DNA from: Spiroplasma endosymbiont of Polydrusus cervinus
Lineage (GTDB): Bacteria > Bacillota_I > Bacilli_A > Mycoplasmatales > Mycoplasmataceae
Length of the DNA: 64,000 bases
Direction: 5' to 3'
Assembly (NCBI RefSeq): GCF_964019755.1
Contig: NZ_OZ026469.1
Location: 930,001 to 994,000 of the forward strand
Shown: positions 28,878 through 40,499 of the stretch, in pieces
Numbering within the stretch: position 1 is the first letter of the stretch
How the letters are laid out: each line of letters starts with the position of its first letter
Program-made: the position numbers and the translations under genes
The notes under the pieces: generated by a model
What the model was told of the DNA's origin: nothing
Seen by the model: the letters and a program-made list of their open reading frames with translations, nothing else
Database searches by the model: none

Positions 28878-28989
28878 GAAAAACAATATTAAAAATTACT
28901 TTAATAATCAACAACAATATTATCAAAAGAAGAAAAATAATTTTTATAAAAAAATTAATAAATTTAACAAAAGAAAATTTTTAAAATAA
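28870..28989 (+). CDS. Very basic small protein (39 aa)
   Basis: Overlaps the previous gene by 8 bases and has the RBS GAAAGGAAAG. Almost half of its residues are Lys, Arg or Asn, with a QQQYYQKKKNNFYKK core. It may bind nucleic acid. Its existence rests on the overlap and the RBS. Confidence 0.45.
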   Translation: MAKKNNIKNYFNNQQQYYQKKKNNFYKKINKFNKRKFLK

Positions 28990-29006
28990 CAAAGGAGGAC
29001 GAAAAT

Positions 29007-29297
29007 GTGAAAGCAAACAACACAGCAGATTTTAGCGGAATAATTGATGTTGCCATAATGTGAACTAATATTGTTTTGGGAGTTATTCTAACATTGCAAG
29101 TTATATTTGCAGGTTGAAAATTAATTATTATTTTAATTTCAATAATGCGAAATGCCGATAATCCAGAGGCGCGAGCAAATGATCTAGGTGCTTTAAAATG
29201 ACCAATTGTCGGAATTATTGCTTCTTTGGTAGTAATTGCCATAATTAATGTTTTTCTGCAAGCTTATAAAGGATATAATCCCGCGATTGGCGGATAG
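29007..29297 (+). CDS. VirB2/TrbC-like small membrane protein
   Basis: GTG start after AAAGGAGG. The 96-aa product has two long hydrophobic helices (about residues 14-43 and 62-86) separated by a short polar loop (NADNPEARANDLGALKW). This layout and its place ahead of the VirB6-like gene match pilin-like or VirB2-type subunits of conjugative systems. Homology is not proven; there is no cleaved signal. Confidence 0.55.
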
Positions 29298-29328
29298 TTT
29301 ATATAAAAATGAAAGGAAGTGATAAAAA

Positions 29329-30981
29329 ATGATAGTTAATGCACTGTATAAATTAATATGATCAATTTTTGTACAAGGGCCATTGCAATTAATCGCATCA
29401 TTTAACACCGTCCTAAATTATTTAACGGGCGGTGTGGTTGGTGATTTAATGTTTGGATCAAAACAAGAATTTAGTTTTCAAAATATCCCAATGGCATTCT
29501 GATATTTTGTAATTAGTGCTGTTTGTTTATTTGCTTTAATTTTTACAATTACCATGATTAAAATTTTGTTTCAAGATGCTACCGAAACAAAAACAAAATT
29601 TATTGTTGCTTTACAAAATGGTAGTAAAGCGTTTGTTTTTATTTTTTTCATTCCAATATTTTTCTTTTTGGCAAATTTTGCAATGGCCAACATTGCCAAA
29701 ATGATTACATCGGGGTTTGGGGGTGAAAACGGAAATATTGCCAATTACCTATACAATATTGGAAATTCCAATTGAGATGGTGGTGGCGATAATATACCAA
29801 GCAATTATTCCTATCCTGATAATATTGGTGATTTTAATATGATTGCCGAAGTTTTTGGAGTATGATTTATGTTATTTGCAATGTTTATGATTGGAATTGT
29901 TTTGGTACAAAAAATAATCGAATTTTTTTTCTTATTTATTATTTCACCATGAGTAATGGTTGCCATGACTATTGACAATGGTAAAGGAGCATTTATTTGA
30001 AAAGATATGGTAATTGCAAAATTTCTAGCATCAACTGCCACTTTAACAGGATATTTTATTTTTATGACAACAATTCAAACAATTTTAAGCACTAATTTAG
30101 CAGGATTAGGCATTGAGGGAATTGGAAAATCATTGTTTGTTATTCTGATGATGTGTGGTGGCGGATTGGCAGTAATGGCGTTTTCGGATGTTGTTGCCAA
30201 CTTAATTGGTGAAGCAGCTGGTGTTCGGGAAGGTATGAGTTCAATGAAATCAACTGTTGCTGGTGGAATGATGGCAATGGGGGCTGCTAAAATGGCAGGA
30301 AAAGCATTCGGATTTGCCAAAAGTAAAAGAGCCAAACGAGCAATGGCAATGGGTGGTACTAGTATGGCAGATAAAACCATGAATGCGATGGGTTATGGCG
30401 ATGGTGATTGAGGGGATAATGAAACATCAAACAGTCAATCTCGCCAAGAAAAACCACTTGACTTTCGCCATTTCTGACACGCTACCGAGGGAATGAGTTC
30501 GCGTGCTGGGATTGTCGGGTTAGCAGGCTTCGGACTTGGAGTCACAACACTTGCCACAAGTAAACTAGTGGGGGCTGCTCGCGGCGGTGGAACAAAAGGA
30601 TTCTTCCGCCAAATTGGAATTGGAGTTGCAACACCATTCAAAGCAATTGGTAAAAGATTTAATCCACAATTGACTAGCAAAGGAAATCAAGAAAACAAAA
30701 GAAATACAAAAGATTTAAGTGATTGAAAAACTGAGTCTTTAAATAAAAAACTAGGTAAAGTAAGTAAAGTCAAAAATAAATTAAACATTCCAAATAATAG
30801 TTTTGTTTTTGTTAATCCACAAAATAAGCAACAAGCAAAACATAATAAACCAGTTAAAAAAGTTTATAAAAAAGAAGATAAATTTAATAAAAATATTGGT
30901 AGTCATATTACAAAACAAAATACTAGAAACAAAAAATGAACAGAACAAGCAACCAAAAAAGCAGAAAAGAAAAAGTCATAA
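29329..30981 (+). CDS. VirB6/TrbL-like conjugation membrane protein
   Basis: A 550-aa protein with about five to seven TM helices in its first 310 residues, including a conserved-looking core WYFVISAVCLFALIFTITM and FFFLFIISPWVMVAMTIDNG, then Gly/Ala/Met-rich soluble segments (GGMMAMGAAKMAGKAFGFAK) and a basic C-terminus. This is the plan of VirB6/TrbL proteins that form the inner-membrane channel of T4SS. The frame is continuous with TGA as Trp. The last 326 bases up to 30981 lie within the left arm of the large inverted repeat. Confidence 0.7.
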
Positions 30982-31045
30982 TTTAAAAAACACCTGACAA
31001 AAACAATAAATATGTGTATAATCTAATTAAAAGGATTGATAAATC

Positions 31046-31755
31046 ATGGGATTATGACGATTATTAGGTGGCGAAGTCAACTGAGAATGCGTTGCCAGAA
31101 TGCAAAATAAAGAACATTTGCGAGAAATTCATGCTGCAATTATTGATGCACTCGGGGGGGTTCATCCATCAATATTCCGCTAAGCATTGATAGATTAAAT
31201 GATGATGACAAAAATAATGTCATGTGAGTGTTAGAAAAGTTTGGTCGTAGTGTCCCAACAACCGCTAAATATCGATGATTAAAACCAGTTGATGGTATTG
31301 GAAATTTACATTCCAGAAGATTTGAATATAATCAAATAAGATGAGATCAAGCGTGAGAATGATACGACGAATATAAAAGCGGAGCAATTCCATTTCTCAA
31401 ATATCGCATTCAAATCCGCGAAAAAGAATTAGAAGAAGATGAAAGTAAATTTGTTCTTTATAAACAAGAAATAGAATATTATGAAATATGAAGAAAAAGT
31501 GAAAATAAAACAAAATGAAATAAAATAGATAAACCATCTAAAACAACACATAAATTAATAAAATACTACGAAGAAAATATTACTAAACAAAAATCAGAAA
31601 TTGCAAAATTAAAAAGAGAATTAGAATCATTGAAAGCAAAAGAAATACAAACACAACAAGAAAAGAAACCTGACTTAACCCTTGAAAATGAAAATTTACG
31701 CTTAAAAAAAGAAATTTTAGAAATAGAACTAAAATTAAAAGAAGGAAACAAATAA
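31046..31755 (+). pseudogene. Coiled-coil plasmid protein, left copy (frameshifted)
   Basis: ATG 31046 after AAGGATTG. In this copy a run of 7 Gs at 31154-31160 shifts the frame and the product stops after 45 codons (HPSIFR). The right-arm copy has 8 Gs and is open for 236 codons. The remainder after the G-run is intact in the other frame, ending at 31755 with a long coiled coil (KQKSEIAKLKRELESLKAKE). See the entry at 62899 for the full protein. Confidence 0.8.
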
Positions 31756-31757
31756 AA

Positions 31758-33869
31758 ATGAAAAAACTTTTAAGTATATTAAGTATATTAACAATTAGTG
31801 GAACTACTATACCAACAACAATTGCTGCCAGTCCTTATCAAAAAGAAACAAAATCAAAAATAAATAAAAGACAAAAAAGAAGCAATAATGAAAATATAAT
31901 TAAAAAAAAAGTTGTAATTAAAGCAAATTGAATAATTAGATCTGCTGGAATAATATTAAATAATAAAGTTTATTTTGGTTCGAGTGATCATAATGTTTAT
32001 GAGTATGATCCAGTAACGGTACAACAAAAAATCGTTATTAGAACAGAGGGGGAAATTTGATCTTCTGGTGTGGTTTTCAATAATAAGTTATATTTTGGTT
32101 CAGATGATCATAATGTTTATGAGTATGATCCAGTAACAGAACAACAAAAAATTGTCATGACAGCAAGTAATTGGATAAGATCTCTTGGCATTGGTGTAAG
32201 CTTAAACAATAAGTTATATTTTGGTTCAGGAGATAAAAATGTTTATGAGTATGATCCAGTAACGGGACAACAAAAAATCGTTATTAGAACAGAGGGGGAA
32301 ATTTGATTTTCTGGTGTAGTTTTCAATAATAAGTTATATTTTGGTGCAACAGATAAAAATGTTTATGAATATGATCCAGTAACAAGAAAACAAAAAATCG
32401 TTATTATAGCAGAGGGGGCTGTCCAAACTTCTGGTGTAGTTTTCAATAATAAAGTTTATTTTGGTGCAACAGATAAAAATGTTTATGAATATGATCCAGT
32501 AACAGGACAACAAAAAGTTGTTATTAGAACAGACGGTGAAATTCATGGGGGCGGAATTGCTTTCAAAAATAAATTGTATTTTGGTTCAGATGATTATAAT
32601 ATTTATGAATATGATCCAGTAACAGGACAATAAAAAGTTGTCATGACAGCAAATGAAAAAATTCGAACTTTTGGGGTAATATTTAATAATAAATTATATT
32701 TTTGTTCAGGAGATAAAAATTTTTATGAGTATGATCCAGTAACAGGACAAAAAAGAATTATATTTACAACAGATTCATGAAATGAATCTTCTGGTGTAGT
32801 TTTCAATAATAAGTTATATTTTGGATCCGCAGATGGTAATGTTTATGAATATAGTGAGTACCGTTTAGATTCAAATTTAGGACAAATTAATGATAATTCT
32901 GATAATGCAATTTTAAATGAATTAAATTATTTAAACCCCGATATAGACATATCACAATTAGAAGTTATTAACAAAACAAACACATCAGTTACAATTAAAT
33001 CAAAAAACAAGAAATATTTTGATGAATTTATTTTTAATTTTATAATTAAAAATAAAGATGAGGTTAATGTTATTAACTTAAATGAATTAATTAAAAAGGC
33101 AATATTTTTTAAATTTCGAGATGAAAATCCTAATTTAAAATTTAAAGAAATAAAAGATATTAATACTAATAATTTAATTTTTTCAAATGTTGAAGTAACA
33201 AAAAAAATAAATTCATTATCAAAATCTATTAATAAAAAAAGTATATGTTCTAATAAAGAATTTATTAATAAGACTACAAATGTAAGATCATTTAATATAC
33301 CCGTTTGTGTATATAATTCAAAATATAAATTAACATTTCAAATTGTAATAGGACTAATTAACAAAAACAATGAAAACAAATTAAATGGTTGAAGTATAAA
33401 TTATGATGATGAAATGAAGTTGGTGGAATTTGTAAATCCAAATGTTAGTGAAAATAATGAGATTATTAATGAATTATCAAATAATTTTGATTTATCAAAT
33501 ATAAATAAACAAGAACAAGAAACAGTTATACATTATTTAAATGAGTCTAGTGATAAATTTGAACTTAACTCAAATGAAAAATTACAAATTAATTATTCTC
33601 CATTAATAATTAATAAATATAAAAATATATTAAATTTAAAACAAAAAGTTATGGGGACAGTTACTGCTAAAATAGTTAGTTCTTCTAATGAAGAACAAAT
33701 GGTTACATTTTCAATTAAAGAAGCAATACAAATATTGCAAAATTATAGTTTATTACCAGATGAAATTATTATTAATGAAGATAATAGTATAACTTTTAAT
33801 GGAAAAGCACTTATTTCATCAGAAATAGAAAGCAAAATAAGAACAGATGTAACTATCTCTGTAGTATAA
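31758..33869 (+). pseudogene. Secreted beta-propeller-like repeat protein, left copy (stop in repeat 6)
   Basis: A 703-codon frame from ATG 31758 with a signal peptide but no lipobox (LSIL TISGTTIPTTIAA). Residues about 68-370 are eight near-perfect repeats of 40 aa, one every 120 bases, with core NNKLYFGS.D.NVYEYDPVT; two extra codons occur between repeats 2 and 3. A C-terminal domain of about 330 residues follows. Here TAA at 32631-32633 replaces a CAA Gln codon that is intact in the right copy. It is probably a surface propeller protein. Confidence 0.82.
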
Positions 33870-33882
33870 AATAAGAAAACTT

Positions 33883-33981
33883 ATGAAAAAAATATTAAGT
33901 ATTTTAGGTACAATTAGTTTATTTGGAACAAGTATAACCAGTTTGGCTGATTGTTGTGATATATTAGAAAAATATTTTTAA
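33883..33981 (+). CDS. 32-aa signal-peptide-like protein
   Basis: MKKILSILGTISLFGTSITS then LADCCDILEKYF. It looks like a lipoprotein or secretion signal with little after it, possibly a remnant of a larger gene. It is present identically in both arms and followed by a strong terminator. Confidence 0.45.
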   Translation: MKKILSILGTISLFGTSITSLADCCDILEKYF

Positions 33982-33994
33982 TAAATAAATATTT

Positions 33995-34027
33995 AAAATG
34001 GCAATTTAATTAAATTGCCATTTTTTA
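33995..34027 (+). terminator. Intrinsic terminator
   Basis: AAAATGGCAATTTA pairs with TAAATTGCCATTTT, followed by Ts. It closes the propeller-protein transcript. The same hairpin lies at 60627-60659. Confidence 0.9.
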
Positions 34028-34060
34028 TTTTGGCAAAATAGAAAGGATGATAAAAAATGG

Positions 34061-35038
34061 ATGAAAAAATTACTTAGTTTGTTGGTAATATTTTCGTTGT
34101 CATGTGCAAACACAATGACGTTGATTGGTTGTGGTAATATTGATACCAACAAACCACATTTACAGCCAAATAATTTTAAAAATAATTTAAAAATTAATTT
34201 AGAAACAAATATTGATTTAGAAAAAAGATACTTATCCCACCCTATTTTAATGCAAAAACGAGGTTATAAAGGAACTTTCTTTAATCAATATAAGACAGAT
34301 ACTATCAAACGGTTAACAAATGTTTTTTTAAGCAAAGCAGATAATAATTTAGCAATTAAATTTAAAACAGAATTTAGTACTTATGAACAACTACAAAGTT
34401 ATCTAAAAATAGAACAACAAAATTACTGACAAAATTTACTTAATAATATTTGTCAAAAATACCAAGATAATTTAAAACAACTTATCTTATTATTTTATAA
34501 TTTTATTTCAAATATTTGAAATAAAACAATGATTAATTCAATTTTAAGGAAAATAGAAATTGAAAATGTGATTGATGGGGATGATAATGTTTGGGGACAA
34601 ACAAATAATCACCAAACTATTTTGCTAAACAAAAAGGTTTTATCTTGTGCGTTTGAAAAAACAATAAATAGTGAATGACACAAAGGACAATTTACAACCA
34701 ATAATTTTCTGCATATTTTAATCCGTGAATTAGGACATATCTTTTATTTTTATGATTGAGAAGCATTTAAAATCAATCATATTTTTTATTTAAAGCAATT
34801 TTTAGGACAGAAAATTAATAACTTAAATAAGTTTGCAGAACTAGACAAAGAAAAAGTGTTAAGGATATTTGCTAACAGTAATTATGGATTGAGTGATGAT
34901 GAGGAGTTATTGGCAGAGGGATTTGCATATTGGTTATTAGCAAAACAAAGTATGCAAACAAAAATATGAGCATTTTGAAACGAATACTTTACAAGTTATT
35001 TACCACAAATAAGAGATAAAAAAAGAAAGGAAGTGTAA
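34061..35038 (+). CDS. Lipoprotein with degenerate HExxH metalloprotease motif
   Basis: A 325-aa lipoprotein with signal MKKLLSLLVIFSLSCANT and lipobox LIGC. Residues near 228-240 read HILIRELGHIFYFYDWEA, where the zinc-protease signature HELGH would have His; here it is Arg. Downstream is EELLAEGFAYW, the place of the third ligand Glu. This suggests a gluzincin-like fold that has lost, or replaced, one zinc ligand. Both arms carry the same Arg. The stop is adjacent to the next ATG. Confidence 0.7.
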
Positions 35039-35269
35039 ATGATGTTAAATACAATAATTGGAATGATGGGAACAATCGCCGTAATCGGCTTGTTTGTTTG
35101 TTTATGGAAGTTTCTTGGTATTAAATTGCAAAAAATGAAAAAACAAATTGAGTTAACGAAATACAAAAAAACTTGTCGAATAATATTATATTTTAGTATA
35201 AGTTGTTTTGTGTTATTTTTGTTAGTAATTGGATTGTGAATTGGATTAATATATCCAACTTTGAAATAA
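35039..35269 (+). CDS. Small two-helix membrane protein (76 aa)
   Basis: Starts immediately after the lipoprotein stop, RBS AAAGGAAG. Hydrophobic residues 4-28 and 48-72 flank a basic cytoplasmic loop (KLQKMKKQIELTKYKK). TGA near its end is Trp. The partner or role is unknown. Confidence 0.55.
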
Positions 35270-35477
35270 AATAAAAAAAAAATTCATATTTTTAATATGT
35301 GTTTTTCTAGTTGGCAATTTTTTAATTGGAATATACTTTTTCGCAACAAATTCAATATATTTAATTAAAAATTACAATACGAGTGAATGGTTAATATGAT
35401 TTGTTATTATGCCAATTCGGCTGATGTTTTTTTATCTTATAGATCATATATTTTATAAAATAAAAAGCTATATATAA
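35268..35477 (+). CDS. Possible small membrane protein without standard start
   Basis: A frame from about 35268 to TAA 35475-35477 reads a two-helix membrane protein (FIFLICVFLVGNFLIGIYFF and EWLIWFVIMPIRLMFFYL). No ATG, GTG or TTG with RBS is present; ATA at 35271 is the first candidate. The right copy differs by one base (Leu to Arg). It may be a gene whose start was lost. Confidence 0.35.
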
Positions 35478-35506
35478 TTTTTAAAAATAGAAAGGAGGAA
35501 TAAAAT

Positions 35507-35623
35507 ATGTGTGATAATTGCAATAAAAATAAAATATTTCAAATAATTAGATTAGGATGTACCGGACATCATTTAAAAAAATGATAAGATAGTTAGTGGA
35601 AAAGTAATTAAAATAAAACTTTG
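35507..35623 (+). pseudogene. Small zinc-knuckle gene, disrupted
   Basis: ATG after GAAAGGAGG encodes MCDNCNKNKIFQIIRLGCTG, then TAA after LKKW; a one-base shift continues as IVSGKVIKIKLC. The IS1595-family element inserted at 35624, in its last codons. C-x2-C suggests a small zinc protein. Confidence 0.5.
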
Positions 35624-36620
35624 CTTTAATTTTGTAGAAAACTCTTGATGAAATAAAAAAAATCATCAATATGACAATTTAAAAACTAATTTTGTGTAAG
35701 AATATGATTTTGCTTTAAATTTTTAAACGTTGAAATATAATACCGTTGATTGTTGTTTTGGTGTTAAACCTTTATGCTGGTATTTTCATTTTCATAGATT
35801 TAAATAATTTTGAATATTAGTGAAACCTAAACCATGATAATGAATTAAGGCTTCTTTAAGACTAGATTGTAATTTACTAATCTTACTTAACTTTCGATAA
35901 CTAGTATCAGGATTTATACTAGTTTTGGTAGAATATAGAGTAGAATTTGTTTGTTTTGCTACTAATAAATATAATGGTTGCATGTCAGAAAAAATCAATG
36001 ATTTTTCTTTAATTAATTGCTTATTCATATTTTTAATAATTCATTGTTTTTGTAATCGTTTGGTATTGGTGGATTGAACAAAAATATTATTATTGATATC
36101 AACTGCCATTTGAATACAACATTTGGTATTAGTTGAAAATGGATCAAGATGAGTTTTTCGTTTATCAAATTTATCTTTAAAATTACCTTTATGGATTTCT
36201 TTAATAAAAGTTTCATCCATTTGGATTTGACCACTTAATTTTTTAAATTTTAATTGAGTATTTTCTAATTGTTTTGATTGGATTAGTTTTTGTCGATTAT
36301 ACCAAGCGGTTTTTGGTGTTGTTTTAATAAAACAAGAAATTATTTTGCTAGATTGTCCTAACAATGAAAAGATTTGCAATTAGGACATATAATGCCTTTA
36401 TCTCTAAATTTCTGATCAATTTCATTTAAACGTTTTTGTTTTTTGATTAGCTCTTCTTCTTTTTTTATTTTTTCAGCAAATTCTAAAAATTGATCATCTG
36501 TAAAACTGTTTTTTAATTCTTTAATTATTTTTTCCATCAATTTTTTACCTCTATATATTAAAAATATACCTAAAATTAGGTATATTCTATAAATATCAAG
36601 AGTTTTCTACAAAATTAAAG
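35624..36620 (-). mobile_element. IS1595-family (ISXO2-like) element, left arm
   Basis: A 997-bp element with perfect 26-bp terminal inverted repeats (CTTTAATTTTGTAGAAAACT at the outer end) and an 8-bp target duplication AAACTTTG at 35616-35623 and 36621-36628, the length typical of IS1595. It occupies the same site in both arms, so it was there before the duplication. Confidence 0.88.
35723..36540 (-). pseudogene. IS1595-family transposase, internally deleted
   Basis: The N-terminal part (60 aa) has the zinc ribbon start ICPNCKSFHC and then stops. The remainder lies in another frame from near 36379: TTPKTAWYNRQKLIQ, the first catalytic Asp in QIQMDETFIKEI, the second in IFSDMQPLYL, and the C-terminal HKGLTPKQQSTVLYFNV. 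The second half of the zinc ribbon and about 50 residues are missing between them, so the element cannot move on its own. Confidence 0.82.
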
Positions 36621-36628
36621 AAACTTTG

Positions 36629-36840
36629 TTAAAGCTGTTGAATAATTTTTACAAAGTTTGTCAATGAATTTAAATTATCATTAATAGTTAGCCAGCTTAA
36701 CCATTATGGTCCGTTATTTCAAAATTACTAATTTTTGTTATTCCAGATTTAATAAATTCAGAAAATGAATTTGCATAATATCTACCGCGGGGTCATTTAT
36801 CTGCGTGGTTTTATATTTCAGTAATACACAAACATATATT
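36629..36840 (-). pseudogene. Fragment of an unknown protein gene
   Basis: On the minus strand a frame reads ADKWPRGRYYANSFSEFIK then SGITKISNFEITDHNG and TAA. There is no start and upstream codons are lost. It looks like the C-terminal tail of a degraded gene. The arms differ here at two bases (about 36742 and 36793). Confidence 0.4.
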
Positions 36841-36869
36841 TTTTTAAAACAGAAAGGAGGTTATATGAT

Positions 36870-39800
36870 ATGAAAAAAACTATATTGGTACCATTGTTAT
36901 TAACAGCCACAATTGGTATAAGTGAACCACTTATTTTTAAATCATCCCTCAATGATAATTTTTCGATTGCAAAACAAGAACAAATTATAAATAAAAATGC
37001 AAAGAAAAGTTTTAACCCAACAGCCCCAAGTTTTACGAAAAATATTAATTGAGATAATAATATTGATGTCGAAACTGGCGGTACTTGGAGTGGTGATTAT
37101 ACAGAAAAAGTAGAATCAGGATACTATTATGTTAATATTTTAGATTATGCAAGTAGTTGAAATGATTTTAAAAATAAGTATAAACAAATTCAAATAGATT
37201 TTGAGGGTTATGTTGATCATAACCAAGCAGATAGGGTTGATTATAATGCTTACTATTATATCAATCTAAGTCAAATAAGTGGCATGGCCAAAACATCCCA
37301 AATTTTTCATCACTATCAAGGTTATACCCAAAATGCAGAATGAGGATGAGCAGATGTAAGATACCAATTAGAAAATAATGATGAGCGCATTAAAATTGAT
37401 TTTTTGGTTTATGCAAGAGCCACAAACGGATGAAATTCTCATAATACATGAGCTAAAACCTGATTAAAAGTTAATAAATTGATTTTTAATACGAGTTTTA
37501 GTTTTAATGAGATGAAAAGTAGTTTAATAAGCGAATTAAATAAAGAGCTTAGTTATTATTCTAATATTGATAATAACCCGCAAAGTGCTAATAATTGAAA
37601 TCAAATTAAAGAGCAAATGGATAGCAAAATCAGAAAAGCACTAAATGATAATAATAATACACAGGAATGAATTGAATTTTTAAACCCAAATTATCAATTA
37701 GAAAAAAGGAACAATAATTATTATCTTAAAACAAGTTTTAATATTGAAAATTATCAAAATGGCAGTTCTGAAATATGAGAATTTAAAACACCTTTAAATT
37801 TTAATAGCGATTATAATATTGCTAATGCCAAAAATAGAATAGAAAACGAGTTAAAACAAACAATTATTTATCAAAGTGATACATCAACCAATATTTTAGA
37901 TGAAAGTAATTGAAATGCAATTAAAACTATCTTAGATAATAAAATATTTAATGTTTTAAGCAAAAAAGGAAGCATAATTGAATGAAAAAAACTTATTAAA
38001 CCAAATTATGCTTTAATAACAGAAAATAATAATTATTATCTTAAAACAAGTTTTAATATTTTTAATCATTTAACAGAACAATGAGAAAATTGAGTTTTTA
38101 AAACAAAACTCAATTTTTCATTAAGTGCAAAATATTGAAAAAGTAAATTACAAGAACGAATTTTAATAACACCAGGAAAAATTAGTGATAAAAATGGGGT
38201 TACAATGATTAATGATATCGAAGAAGTTATTAATAACGGTGAGGGAAGGGAAAATAAATACAATAAAGGAATAATAAAATATCATACAACAACATTTTTT
38301 CAATATATCGAACCAAAGGAAAATAATAATGATCCTGATTATGATATTGTTAAAATAAATGGGGTTAATTTAAACGCTGTTAATGGTTTATACACACATA
38401 CTTTTGATGATAAAGAAAAAGTTAATAAATATGAAATTGAAATTATTCACCGACCAAACCCTAAAATTGGGGGAGATGTTGGTGGTAATTTTAAGTTAAC
38501 AATTTTAATTGAAACAATTACCCCATCATTGCAATTAAAATTAATGGGATGAGGGCCAAAGAATATTGACTATGAAAAACTAACAAATGAATTTATCAAA
38601 GACCCTAGCAATGAAAATAAATCAATCAAAAACCCTAATTATGATAAAGAAATTAATAAAGAAACAGGGACGAAAAAGCAATTAATCTGAGTTCAACATC
38701 AATCTAACACCCCTTTTCCATTAGATCCAATTGACAAAGATGGAAATTTAATAAAAACTAGTAATATTAATGATTATGATATCGGTTATTTAGCAGAAGC
38801 AAGTGCAGTCGGAGCTGGTTTTGAAAACTTTTACAATAATGACAACATTGAAAAAGTTACTCGTTATTTATCAAATGAAAAGTTAAATACTAAATTCGAA
38901 AATGGCTATCAATTAGAAAAAAACAAAACTGGTGATGTTAACACTAGTGCTGGGTGATTTCATTTTATTATTCAACAAAAACGCTTTAATGATTTAAATG
39001 GTAATACCCAACCGCCATTTTATCAACACAAATTTATCTATGTTGATAAAAATAAAAGTTCAAATTATCAGTATTTTTTAAATTCAGTTGATAGTAAAGA
39101 TGCGAGTGATTTTTGAAATACAACACAAGGAAGACATCTAAAAGATTATATGATTAACTATAAAAAGTGAAACACAGACAATGATTTAGCAAAATTAAAT
39201 TATGAAGCAGTGTTATCATATTGGCGAGATTATGTTTCAGATATTCGCAATCATTTAGCAATCAATGAAAGTATCAATAATTTTAAGGCATTAAATGATT
39301 TAAATATTAGTGCTTTAAAAATGAATGCCAAAGATATTAAAACTATTAGAGATAAAATTAACAAATATGTTTGACAAGAAATAAATAAACTTAGTTTATT
39401 AGCAACAATAAACAAAGATTATATTATTCAAATATATAAAAATCAGCAATGACAAAAATTAATTGATGATGATTTAAATGAACTAATAACTAATCAACAA
39501 GAACAAACAAAAGAAATAATGATAAAAATAAAAGCACTAAATACATCAATGATACTAATTGGGGAAACAAACCAATTTAAAGTTATTAACAACTTAAATT
39601 ATGATGAAAATAAAGTAATTGATTTAAGTAAAATTAAATATCAAAATCAAGAATATAATTTTAAAGATAAAACAAAAGATAATATTTTTAATAATTATAT
39701 TATGGAATATATTAAACAAGGTTTTAAAATTAATAAATTAGATGAAATCTTAAAACAAGATATTGATTATCAAATATCATTGCAAGGAGTAAACGGAAAA

Positions 39801-40328
39801 AAGATTAATATTAATGATAATGAATTACAGGAATTTATGAAAAAGATTCAAGAAAATAAAGGTGCTGAGTTAAAAATTACTATTTATGCTTTGGATAATA
39901 GTTTAAAAGTTATTGGGAATGCTTCATATAAATTAATAAACAACCCAATAACAGAAAATGCCCCCAACAAACCAAATGAAATTCCCCCAACAGAGGGTAT
40001 TATACTTAACATTATCAATAAACCAATTGATCCCAATAATCCAAATGGAAATAACGGAAATAACGGGAATGGAGAAAATAATAATCCAAATAAACCAGAA
40101 AAACCAAATAAACAACCAGATCCTAACAAACCTAATGAAAATAATGAAAGTGGTTGAAAAAAGTTTTTAAAAAAACCAGTTAATTTATTTTTTATGACTT
40201 TGATTAGTTGTGGGATAGTTGGTGGGTTTATAACTTGAATTATCATTAAAAATCAATTAAATAAAAAAATTGGGGGCAAAATAGAAAATAAAAAAAGTAA
40301 AAACAAAAAGGAAATAAAAAAACAATAA
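36870..40328 (+). CDS. Spiroplasma adhesion-related protein (ScARP/SARP1-like), left copy
   Basis: A 1152-aa surface protein expected to bind insect-vector cells. ATG 36870 follows AAAGGAGG; the overlapping ATG at 36865 is out of frame. It has a signal peptide (residues 1-25), a beta-rich N-terminal region, two related segments each ending NNNYYLKTSFNI (near residues 285 and 385), a large middle region, a Pro/Asn-rich stalk (about 1030-1095: NPNGNNGNNGNGENNNPNKP), and one TM helix near 1106-1126 followed by a Lys-rich tail. This order matches plasmid-borne ScARPs. It is open throughout in both arms. Confidence 0.8.
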
Positions 40329-40448
40329 ATAATATCTGTTTATTCCCCTTTTATTTAATACCCTTATTACGCATTTTAAGGGGTAAATTAGGCGCTGAAA
40401 GTTATTTTATTAAAATATAAAAATATTATAAATATGAAAATAGTTTTT

Positions 40449-40475
40449 AAAACGGCATTTTAAATGTCGTTTTTA
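40449..40475 (+). terminator. Intrinsic terminator between adhesin and traE
   Basis: AAAACGGCAT pairs with ATGTCGTTTT (one G-U) around a 6-base AT loop, followed by a T. The 170-base gap also has a looser CCCCTT/AAGGGG pairing at about 40346-40384. The same terminator lies at 54179-54205. Confidence 0.75.
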
Positions 40476-40499
40476 ATTTAAAAGAAAGAGGCGCAAAAT

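Noticed and set aside
30803-30997. 64-aa open frame with Lys-rich sequence
   Set aside because: It is a shadow in another frame of the VirB6-like C-terminus; the mirror at 63658 is the same.
32334-32546. Antisense frame of the propeller repeats (and 62108-62320)
   Set aside because: A repeat-driven shadow with the same 120-base period as the coding strand.
39884-40246. Phe/Gly/Leu-rich open frame on the strand opposite the adhesin
   Set aside because: It is the antisense of the Pro/Asn-rich stalk codons; there is no RBS and it appears identically in both arms.
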